6,532 bases of DNA from a bacterium. GTDB taxonomy: Bacteria > Planctomycetota > J058 > JACQDU01. The stretch spans positions 1 to 6,532 of the forward strand of contig JACQDU010000474.1 of the NCBI GenBank assembly GCA_016200955.1. Reading direction: 5' to 3'. Position 1 is the stretch's first letter; each line of letters begins with the position of its first letter. Made by a program: the position numbers and the translations under genes. This document shows positions 1-6,532 of this stretch, piece by piece. The notes beneath the pieces were generated by a model. The model did not search any database. It was given only the letters and a program-made list of their open reading frames with translations, and was not told the origin of the DNA.

Positions 1-594
1 GAGGGCCGCGCTCTCGGGAGCCATCTTCGCCGCCTTGGGCGTCAAGACGATCCCGGCGTCGACGATGAGAGGCCGCGCCTCCGGCTCGCTCTCCTCGACG
101 CCGTTCGTTCGCCTCGTCTCCCGCGAGTCCCGGACGACGAGCGCGTGAGCCGGCCGGAAGTGGCCGTGAGCCGCTCCCCTCGCGTGAGCGGCTCCGAGCG
201 CGTGAGCGACCTCGCCCCAGAAAAGGATGGTCGCCTTGAGCGAACCGAGCGCTTCGAGCGAGGCAGGAGCGGCTCTCACGATATCGGTCGCCCTGTAGAG
301 CCGGTCCTTCGGGAGATCGCCCGTCTCGTCGCGCCGCCGCGTCCGCGCGATCCTCTCGTCGATCGCGAGCTCGAAGCACTGCGCCTGCGCGTCCTGAAAG
401 CGCAGCGTCGGATCGTAAGCCTTGAGCGCGATCCTCTGGAGCTCCGCCGTCGCTCCCGGCTTCGCGGCGAGGCGCGCCGCGTAGACGACGCTCGCGGGCC
501 CTCGAGCGACCTCGTCCTCGATCACGAGCGAGCCGAGCTTCGGCAATGCCCCGAAGCGGCCTGACTGGAGCCTCTCCCCGGTCACCATTCCCAT
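1..594 (-). CDS. Ser/Thr pseudokinase-like protein, N-terminal part (cut by window edge)
   Basis: This frame reads 198 residues from an ATG at 594 to the window edge without a stop; the C-terminus lies outside. It has a protein kinase fold signature in the right order: a worn glycine loop ending in S35-V-V-Y38, a VAIK-like I-A-L-K58, a catalytic-loop region preceded by A-H-A-R-G (137-140 region), a DFG-like D179-A-G, and an APE motif at A192-P-E194. The catalytic loop reads H143-G-H-F-R-P-A-H150 where active kinases have HRDLKPEN, so the catalytic Asp, the loop Lys and the Mg-binding Asn are replaced by His, Arg and His. The DFG-to-APE segment is short (about 16 residues). I infer a pseudokinase that may still bind nucleotide, since Lys58 and Asp179 remain. 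An in-frame stop at 619-621 limits the start; ATGs at 594 and 588 and a GTG at 585 are all possible. I chose 594 as the first ATG after a promoter-like element. No clear Shine-Dalgarno is seen. It runs in the same direction as the ceramidase-like gene upstream, about 150 nt away. A weakly conserved but active kinase is the alternative. Confidence 0.72.
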   Translation of the reverse strand, partial: MGMVTGERLQSGRFGALPKLGSLVIEDEVARGPASVVYAARLAAKPGATAELQRIALKAYDPTLRFQDAQAQCFELAIDERIARTRRRDETGDLPKDRLYRATDIVRAAPASLEALGSLKATILFWGEVAHALGAAHARGAAHGHFRPAHALVVRDSRETRRTNGVEESEPEARPLIVDAGIVLTPKAAKMAPESAAL

Positions 595-603
595 GAGCTT
601 GCC

Positions 604-632
604 AGCATGGACGTTCCGTCAGCCCCTGTCAA
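604..632 (-). promoter_or_regulatory. Sigma-70-like promoter of the pseudokinase gene
   Basis: On the minus strand there is a perfect TTGACA (632-627), a 17-nt spacer, and CATGCT (609-604), which keeps the A at -10 position 2 and the T at position 6. The box ends 9 nt before the ATG at 594, so transcription would begin at or within a few bases of the start codon. This fits the lack of a Shine-Dalgarno. The -35 match and spacing are good; the -10 match is weak (3 of 6). Confidence 0.45.
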
Positions 633-672
633 ATGAGCGACCCAGTCTTTGACGGGCGGGGATGCTTCCCTA

Positions 673-718
673 CCCTTGCCCCGAGCCCGGAAGGGCAAAG
701 GCGCGGGCAAGGGCAAGG
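673..718 (-). terminator. Nested inverted/direct TTGCCC repeats, possible terminator of the ceramidase-like gene
   Basis: Downstream of the stop codon of the minus-strand ceramidase-like gene, CCCTTGCCC (673-681) is the exact reverse complement of GGGCAAGGG (705-713). A further GGGCAA copy lies at 693-698, and GGGCAAGG recurs at 711-718. The transcript could therefore fold into several alternative G/C-rich hairpins. There is no T-tract after the structure, so a standard intrinsic terminator is uncertain. The element may instead be a simple local duplication. Confidence 0.3.
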
Positions 719-744
719 ACTCACTCGCCCAGCGCATCGTCGTT

Positions 745-2145
745 TCAATTTGCCGACGTGACTCGCGCGATCGCGTCCTTGGCCGTCGCCCTGATGAGAG
801 TCGTCGCGAGCGGCCCCGGCGACATGGTGCGCTCGTAGTGGAACTTCGAGGGATCGGCGTAGTCCTGCTCGTCGATGATGTAGCCGAGCTCGTCCGATGC
901 GAGCGAGACGACTCCTTTGAACCGCGACGGGATCATGTCCGTGAGCTGGAATCCGACCTTCGGCGTGACCTCTCCCGGCGCCGTCACGAACGTGAGCGGC
1001 CCGAGCCGGATCGCGTCCACTTCGCTCTCGACGTAGCCGTCCTTCCAGGGCCGGTTCACGACGCCGAGCCGCGCGGCCGCGTGGAACATGCGGTTCTGGA
1101 TCGGGACCTGGATCTTCTCCTGCACCCACGCGAGCGGCGCCGTCTCGAGCGTCACCGCGTCCTTGGATTCGAGCGAGTCGCACGCGATCGTCCCGATCGC
1201 TCGCCCGATCCTCTCGGCTTCCGCGAAGCTCTCCTCTTTCTCGTCCGTCGTCACCATGCCGCCGAGCGCCCCGTTCAGGAAGAGCGACACGCCTCCGCGC
1301 CGCTTCTCGACCTCGTCGTTCAGGTAATGGGGGAAGTCCGCCGAGAGGAGCGTGTTCTTGCTCCCGAGCGTCTCCGGGTGGCACGCGAAGTGGACGATCG
1401 TCGCCACCGTCTTGTTGTCCTTCTCGGAGACGAACGAGAGAGTCGTCACCGTCCGGTCGATCAGGTTCGGGTCGCGGCGGTTGCGGGAGATTCCCTGCGA
1501 GGGAGCCTGAGCCGTGGCAAGAATGACCCGACAGGGCTCGCCGTACCTCCCGGCGGCGCGGACGGCCTCCTGAGCCCCCTCCGCACATCGCCGAAGAACA
1601 TTGGGATCGACTCCAGAGGAGAAACGTGACTTCCCCCATAGGCCCAGAGTATCGGGGCCTTCGTGGTTGTGCGTCGCGCACGTGAGCGTGAGGACCGACA
1701 CGGACTTGCCGTCCAGAACGATCTCCGGCAAGGTCAGCATCGGTGCCTGAGCGTCGCTGTGATGCAGGCCAATGAGGTCGAGCGTCAGGAGCGTTACCGC
1801 GGTTCCGCGTTCGTTCATGATCGTGATCGCGCGCGCCGTGATCGGATCGTGGACGCCTGTGCTCAAGCGATTGGCGCCGTATCCGGCGATGAAAACCGGT
1901 TCTTTCGGTGTGACATCGATCACAGCGGGGGAGACGAAGATCCGGCCCTCGGGCGCGTTCGAGACGCTCACCGTGGTTGCCTCGTCCGAAAGCCGATCCG
2001 GCCCCTCCGTGAGGTAGACCGCGGCGAGGAACGCGATCGAGACGACGAGCAAGACGACGAAGACGATGAGAAGGCAAGCCTTCCCGAGCCGCTTGAGCTT
2101 GCTCGGGCGCTCGGGCGCGGGAATCGGCTCTCTGGGTGAGTCCAT
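745..2145 (-). CDS. Membrane-anchored neutral/alkaline ceramidase-family (N-terminal domain) protein
   Basis: The 466-residue product resembles the N-terminal domain of neutral/alkaline non-lysosomal ceramidases, zinc amidohydrolases that split ceramide into sphingosine and fatty acid. A proline-rich cytoplasmic leader is followed by basic residues (K16-K22) and one hydrophobic segment at about 23-45, so the body should lie outside the cytoplasmic membrane. Family-like motifs in order are: L-D-L at 122-124, T158-H-N-H161-E-G-P, N222-R-R-D-P, H252-F-A-C-H256-P, S268-A-D-F-P, P390-G-E392, and G421-Y with Y429 and Y437 near the end. By family knowledge H159, H256, E392 and Y429 or Y437 are the likely zinc ligands. 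The usual G-D-V-S-P-N segment carrying the nucleophilic Ser appears to correspond to G295-G-M-V-T-T, with no Ser. Classical ceramidases run to about 650 residues or more with a C-terminal Ig-like domain; this one lacks that part. The true substrate is therefore uncertain. The ATG at 2145 is the only sensible start because the next Met follows the membrane segment. The bases before it are pyrimidine-rich, with no Shine-Dalgarno. Confidence 0.8.
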   Translation of the reverse strand: MDSPREPIPAPERPSKLKRLGKACLLIVFVVLLVVSIAFLAAVYLTEGPDRLSDEATTVSVSNAPEGRIFVSPAVIDVTPKEPVFIAGYGANRLSTGVHDPITARAITIMNERGTAVTLLTLDLIGLHHSDAQAPMLTLPEIVLDGKSVSVLTLTCATHNHEGPDTLGLWGKSRFSSGVDPNVLRRCAEGAQEAVRAAGRYGEPCRVILATAQAPSQGISRNRRDPNLIDRTVTTLSFVSEKDNKTVATIVHFACHPETLGSKNTLLSADFPHYLNDEVEKRRGGVSLFLNGALGGMVTTDEKEESFAEAERIGRAIGTIACDSLESKDAVTLETAPLAWVQEKIQVPIQNRMFHAAARLGVVNRPWKDGYVESEVDAIRLGPLTFVTAPGEVTPKVGFQLTDMIPSRFKGVVSLASDELGYIIDEQDYADPSKFHYERTMSPGPLATTLIRATAKDAIARVTSAN

Positions 2146-2153
2146 GAGAGGAG

Positions 2154-2159
2154 ACGATA
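2154..2159 (-). promoter_or_regulatory. Possible -10 box for a leaderless ceramidase-like mRNA
   Basis: Minus-strand TATCGT (2159-2154) matches TATAAT at 4 of 6 positions and ends 8 nt before the ATG at 2145. The start codon has no Shine-Dalgarno but a pyrimidine run (TCTCCTCTC), so a leaderless transcript is possible. No -35 box is recognisable at 16-18 nt upstream, hence low confidence. Confidence 0.2.
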
Positions 2160-2181
2160 ACCGGGAATCGGACGTAGCGGC

Positions 2182-2217
2182 GACGCGGGATCCCTCGAGG
2201 CAGCACGATCCCGCGTC
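2182..2217. repeat. Perfect 11-bp inverted repeat in the divergent spacer (operator or hairpin candidate)
   Basis: GACGCGGGATC (2182-2192) and GATCCCGCGTC (2207-2217) are exact reverse complements separated by 14 nt. The spacer begins with the palindrome CCTCGAGG (2193-2200). Arm centres are 25 bp apart, a spacing that could suit a dimeric DNA-binding protein; as RNA it would be a stable stem in the 5' region of the kinase transcript. It lies between the divergent ceramidase-like and kinase genes. The function is inferred from position only. Confidence 0.55.
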
Positions 2218-2242
2218 TGGCGTCGCACCTCGAACGACGCCA
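2218..2242. repeat. Perfect 8-bp inverted repeat abutting the first one
   Basis: TGGCGTCG (2218-2225) and CGACGCCA (2235-2242) are exact reverse complements with a 9-nt loop. The left arm starts at the base right after the right arm of the preceding 11-bp repeat. The right arm ends 9 nt before the GGAG ribosome binding site of the kinase gene, so in RNA the hairpin could influence translation; in DNA it could be a second operator half. In GC-rich DNA an 8-bp match alone could be chance; the abutting arrangement raises interest. Confidence 0.42.
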
Positions 2243-2251
2243 TAGTGCCCT

Positions 2252-2255
2252 GGAG
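2252..2255 (+). promoter_or_regulatory. Ribosome binding site fixing the kinase GTG start
   Basis: GGAG ends 6 nt before the GTG at 2262. This supports GTG as the start. The next residues lead directly into the kinase fold (I-G-G-Y-R-V-L), so there is no room for a later start. Confidence 0.6.
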
Positions 2256-2261
2256 ATCCGC

Positions 2262-4016
<1,755 letters not shown>

Positions 4017-4083
4017 CATCTCGACTGGCTCGGGGGCTCCTGAGTAAGGTCGGCACCCCATGGCCCCGGCGCCAATGCCCGCC

Positions 4084-4113
4084 TTGACAGCGCTCGCGCG
4101 CCGCTGCTATGGT
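4084..4113 (+). promoter_or_regulatory. Sigma-70-like promoter of the HEAT-repeat gene
   Basis: A perfect TTGACA (4084-4089), an 18-nt spacer and TATGGT (4108-4113, 4 of 6 to consensus) lie in the 118-nt gap after the kinase gene. Transcription would start near 4119-4121, giving a leader of about 15 nt that includes the ribosome binding site. This is the best promoter-like element in the window. It implies that the HEAT gene need not depend on read-through from the kinase gene. The rest of the gap (4017-4083) shows no clear terminator. Confidence 0.6.
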
Positions 4114-4123
4114 CGCGGGTCTC

Positions 4124-4129
4124 AGGAGG
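4124..4129 (+). promoter_or_regulatory. Strong Shine-Dalgarno fixing the HEAT gene start
   Basis: AGGAGG lies 5 nt before the GTG at 4135. It decides against the upstream in-frame ATG at 4060, which would overlap the promoter and place 25 extra residues before a typical signal peptide. Confidence 0.8.
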
Positions 4130-4134
4130 GGAAC

Positions 4135-5163
4135 GTGAGCAAGCGCAGGGCTTTGGTACACGTGACGGGGAGCGCGCTCTTCGTGGCGCTCGTGTTCCCC
4201 GGCGCGGCGTTGGCGCAAGAGAAGCCGCCGGAGCCGCCGCTCGCGAACCCGAGCGGGGACGGGCTCAGGGGGATCCTCGACAAGTCCGTCGACGACCTGG
4301 TGAAGGACCTGAGCGGGAAAGACACGGACCGTGCCGTCGCCGAGGGCGAGCTCTCGAAGCGAGGAATCCTCGCCGTGAAGCCGCTCGTGAGCTGCGTCGT
4401 CTCGCCCGACGCGAAGCTCGAGGCCCGGCTCGCGGCCGCGCGGATCGTGCGGAAGATCGCGGACGAGGGGCGCGCGAAGAACAAGCCGATCGACGACCCC
4501 GCCGCGCAGGACGCGTTCCTCGCGGTCTTCAAGGACACGAAGGCTTCTCTCGACCTCCGAGGCGAGGCCGCCCGCGCTCTCGGCGACCTCCACGCGACGC
4601 AGACCACGAAGGACCTGATCGCGGGGCTCGCCGACAACTGGCTCAAGATCTCCGAGTCGTCGAGGGCCGCTCTCGCGACGATGGGCGAGCCGGTCGTCGA
4701 CGAGGTCATCAAGGCCTACGAGACGGAGATGGCCGCCAAGGACGGGAAAGACGGGATCATCTACCGCTCGATCATGATCCTGGGAGACGTGGGAGGCGAC
4801 AAGGCGCGCGCGACGCTCGCGCAGGCGCTCAAGCAGGACAAGGGGCCGCGCGCGCTCGGGCTCCGCTTCCACGCGGCGATCGCTCTCGGCCTCACGGGAG
4901 ACAAGTTCGCGATCCAGATCGTCCTCGACGCCTACGATGCCGAGAAGGACGCACGCGTGGCGAACGCCCTCGAGCGCTCGCTCGAGTGGCTCACGAACGA
5001 GCACGAGGTCGCCCCGCAGCCCTTCCGCTGGAAGGCCTGGTGGTCCTCTCACAAGGACGTGATCCTCACGGGAGAAGCGAAGTACGACTACGAAAAGATC
5101 CTCCTCCCGAAGAAGGGGATCGACGCTCCCCCCGACAAACCGAAGAGCGACCCGCCGAAGTAA
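4135..5163 (+). CDS. Exported HEAT-repeat protein
   Basis: The 342-residue product begins with a clear signal peptide: M-S-K-R-R, a hydrophobic core (about 6-23) and A25-L-A27 before Q28, so cleavage is expected between 27 and 28 and the protein should be exported. The mature part is a series of helical pairs of HEAT/Armadillo type, with units roughly at 50-88, 95-132, 139-166, 173-199, 207-235, 242-268 and 273-286. Typical marks are A-A-R-I-V (101-105), A-A-R-A-L-G (145-150), I-M-I-L-G-D (213-218) and A-A-I-A-L-G (247-252). Near the end W299-K-A-W-W303 resembles a motif I associate with planctomycete HEAT proteins; that is recall, not a search. The C-terminus is Lys/Pro-rich. No catalytic motif is visible, so a binding or scaffold role is inferred and the partner is unknown. 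It has its own promoter and is followed 36 nt later by the SirB1-like gene, with which it may be co-transcribed. Confidence 0.85.
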   Translation: MSKRRALVHVTGSALFVALVFPGAALAQEKPPEPPLANPSGDGLRGILDKSVDDLVKDLSGKDTDRAVAEGELSKRGILAVKPLVSCVVSPDAKLEARLAAARIVRKIADEGRAKNKPIDDPAAQDAFLAVFKDTKASLDLRGEAARALGDLHATQTTKDLIAGLADNWLKISESSRAALATMGEPVVDEVIKAYETEMAAKDGKDGIIYRSIMILGDVGGDKARATLAQALKQDKGPRALGLRFHAAIALGLTGDKFAIQIVLDAYDAEKDARVANALERSLEWLTNEHEVAPQPFRWKAWWSSHKDVILTGEAKYDYEKILLPKKGIDAPPDKPKSDPPK

Positions 5164-5165
5164 CA

Positions 5166-5186
5166 GCATTCGCCGAAGGCGAATGC
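5166..5186 (+). terminator. Perfect 9-bp hairpin after the HEAT gene, without a T-tract
   Basis: GCATTCGCC (5166-5174), loop GAA, GGCGAATGC (5178-5186) starts 2 nt after the TAA stop of the HEAT gene and ends 13 nt before the ATG of the next gene. It has terminator geometry but is followed by GGTGGTGCC instead of a T-tract. It may be a T-less terminator, an RNA-processing or 3'-protecting hairpin between two co-transcribed genes, or part of the next gene's translation control. Confidence 0.5.
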
Positions 5187-5199
5187 GGTGGTGCCATAG

Positions 5200-6532
5200 A
5201 TGCCGCGCCGTCGCCGCTACCTGCGGACTCACTCTTTCCGCGAAGCGGCGCGCGCTTTCCTCGAGCCGGAGCCCGAGGCCGCGGGAGAGAGCCTCGCTCG
5301 CCTCTCGATCTCCGAGGTCGTGCGAGCGCTCCACGCGGGCGAGGACCTCGCGCGCCTGAGCGGGCTCCTCCAGACCGCGATCGGGGCGCAGAGCGAGCTC
5401 CCTCCTCCAGGCGAGTCGCTCGCTCCGCCCGTCGACGGCGGAGCGTCGGGGCCGGCGTCGATCCAGCGTCCCCTCCGCATGGCGTCTCCGCGGCCCACGC
5501 GCATGAGGACGCTCGCGGCGAGGATCGTCAAGCTCGCGAGCGGCCCGACCAAGCAGGTCCGGGAGGCGATCCCGGAGGATGCGCTCGAGCGTCTCCTGGA
5601 CGGACCCGAGCGCGACATCGAGATCGCCCGCGGCGCCCTCCTCGTCGCGCGCGAGGACGAGCCCAAGCTCGACGTGGGACGCTCGCTCGACCGGATCGGC
5701 AAGCTCGCGCGCTCTCTCAAGGAGAGGCTCGCCAAGGCGAGCCCCGACCCGTGGGAGCGTCTCGCCGTGATGAACGACTTCTTCTTCGACGACGAGGGCT
5801 TCCGCGCCGAAGCGATCGTCGACCCCGAGCGAAGGCTCGACGACCTCCACCTCGCGCGCGTCCTCGCGAGGCGGCGCGGGCACTGCCTCGGGCTCTCCGT
5901 CCTCTACCTCGCCCTGGGAGACCGCGCGGGCCTGCCTCTCTTCGGCGTCTCGTGCCCGCGCCACTTCTTCGTCCGCTACGACGACGGCAAGGGGACTCGC
6001 ATCAACCTCGAGATGACGCTCCAGGGAGCGAGCACACCCGACAGCTACTACATGGAGCGTTACCGGATCTCGCCCCTCCACGTGGACCAGGGGCTCTATC
6101 TCGGGAACCTCGCGAAGAAGCAGGTCCTCGTCGAGCTCCTCAACAACCGCGCGAACTGCTACTGGGACCAGGGAGACGCCGCGCGAGCCTCGCGCGACCT
6201 CGACCGCGTCGCGCGCGCCTCGCGCAGCTTCGCTCCCGGCTTCTTCGCGCGCGGGTTCCTCGCGTTCGAGAAGGGAGACGTCTCGACCGCCGTCTCGGAG
6301 CTCAGGCGAGCGATCGCGATCGACCCCTTCTACACGCGGGCTTACCTTCACCTCGCGTACGCCTACCTCAAGGCCGGGAGCCTCGAGAAGGCCGAGGTCG
6401 AGCTCGTGCGCGCGATCGACCTCGACCCCCAGTCCGCGCTCGCTCACACGAACCTCGGGCGAGTCCACGCTCGCCGCGGGAAGCAGGAGGCGGCGATCGC
6501 GTCTCACAGGAAGGCGCTCGAGCTCGACCCGC
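5200..6532 (+). CDS. SirB1/transglutaminase-core-2 family protein with C-terminal TPRs (cut by window edge)
   Basis: The frame reads 444 full codons from ATG 5200 to the window edge with no stop. An in-frame TAG sits directly before the ATG (5197-5199), so no longer start exists. Upstream, GGTGG (5187-5191) is only a weak ribosome binding site. Residues 1-125 are basic and Pro/Ala-rich, with no signal peptide or membrane segment, so the protein is probably cytoplasmic. Residues about 128-300 match the SirB1-type transglutaminase-like fold: I142-A-R-G-A-L-L, L188-A-V-M-N-D-F-F-F with E-G-F, R226-G-H-C229-L-G-L-S-V-L-Y-L-A-L, P253-R-H255-F-F-V-R-Y and N269-L-E271. C229, H255 and E271 (or a nearby acid) are the likely triad. 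TPRs follow at about 311-344, 345-378, 379-412 and 413 onward, the last unfinished. Whether such proteins are proteases, transferases or inactive binders is not settled by sequence. A later start (for example near the Met residues around 90-100) cannot be ruled out. Confidence 0.85.
   Translation, partial: MPRRRRYLRTHSFREAARAFLEPEPEAAGESLARLSISEVVRALHAGEDLARLSGLLQTAIGAQSELPPPGESLAPPVDGGASGPASIQRPLRMASPRPTRMRTLAARIVKLASGPTKQVREAIPEDALERLLDGPERDIEIARGALLVAREDEPKLDVGRSLDRIGKLARSLKERLAKASPDPWERLAVMNDFFFDDEGFRAEAIVDPERRLDDLHLARVLARRRGHCLGLSVLYLALGDRAGLPLFGVSCPRHFFVRYDDGKGTRINLEMTLQGASTPDSYYMERYRISPLHVDQGLYLGNLAKKQVLVELLNNRANCYWDQGDAARASRDLDRVARASRSFAPGFFARGFLAFEKGDVSTAVSELRRAIAIDPFYTRAYLHLAYAYLKAGSLEKAEVELVRAIDLDPQSALAHTNLGRVHARRGKQEAAIASHRKALELDP

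Noticed and set aside
145..564. A 139-codon plus-strand frame at the left edge
   Set aside because: It is antisense to the pseudokinase-like frame, which runs unbroken to the window edge and shows kinase motifs; the plus-strand product is charged low-complexity sequence.
649..1629. A 326-codon plus-strand frame
   Set aside because: It is antisense to the ceramidase-like gene, with an Arg/Asp/Val-rich product, no motifs and no ribosome binding site.
629..2206. A 525-codon minus-strand frame overlapping the ceramidase-like gene
   Set aside because: It is a shifted frame of the same region. Its product is Arg/Gly/His/Pro-rich without motifs, whereas the 745-2145 frame gives clear ceramidase-family motifs and a membrane segment.
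4017..4083. Possible terminator of the kinase gene
   Set aside because: Only short, imperfect G/C pairings are seen and there is no T-tract; nothing strong enough to call.
4060..4134. N-terminal extension of the HEAT protein from the ATG at 4060
   Set aside because: It would span the TTGACA/TATGGT promoter and the AGGAGG site, and would bury the signal peptide 25 residues inside. GTG 4135 fits all signals better.

Overview
The window is GC-rich throughout (about two-thirds G+C by eye), with strong G/C preference at third codon positions. It is coding almost end to end, with no rRNA, tRNA, CRISPR array, insertion sequence or integrase visible. A eukaryotic-like Ser/Thr kinase fused to a membrane segment and TPRs, a second degenerate kinase, a secreted HEAT-repeat protein with a W-x-x-W-W C-terminal motif, and a SirB1-type transglutaminase-like/TPR protein together suggest a Planctomycetota-like bacterium. 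Myxococcota, Acidobacteriota or a related uncultured lineage remain possible. This assignment is an inference from gene content, not from a marker gene.

Layout. Minus strand, left: (1) positions 594 down to 1, the N-terminal 198 residues of a kinase-fold protein that has lost its catalytic loop residues, cut by the window edge; (2) 2145 down to 745, a membrane-anchored protein of the neutral/alkaline ceramidase (N-terminal domain) family. Plus strand, right: (3) 2262-4016, an apparently active Ser/Thr kinase with a transmembrane segment and extracytoplasmic TPRs; (4) 4135-5163, an exported HEAT-repeat protein with its own good promoter and ribosome binding site; (5) 5200 to the window end, a SirB1/transglutaminase-core-2 domain followed by TPRs, cut by the window edge.

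Regulatory layout. The spacer between the two divergent genes (2146-2261) holds two perfect inverted repeats that abut each other (11-bp arms, then 8-bp arms). It is the most structured non-coding piece in the window. The degenerate kinase has a TTGACA-17-CATGCT promoter so close to its ATG that the mRNA may be leaderless. The HEAT gene has TTGACA-18-TATGGT followed by AGGAGG. A perfect 9-bp hairpin sits in the 36-nt gap between the HEAT gene and the SirB1-like gene.

How the genes may work together. The intact kinase could sense through its extracytoplasmic TPR region and signal inside the cell. The degenerate kinase could be a regulator or scaffold in the same circuit. The HEAT and ceramidase-like proteins are predicted to act outside the cytoplasmic membrane. 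Nothing in the sequence proves that these genes form one pathway. I do not see a clear-cut new defence or mobile system here. The items most worth a second look are the pseudokinase, the abutting inverted repeats and the odd triple-proline helix in the intact kinase.
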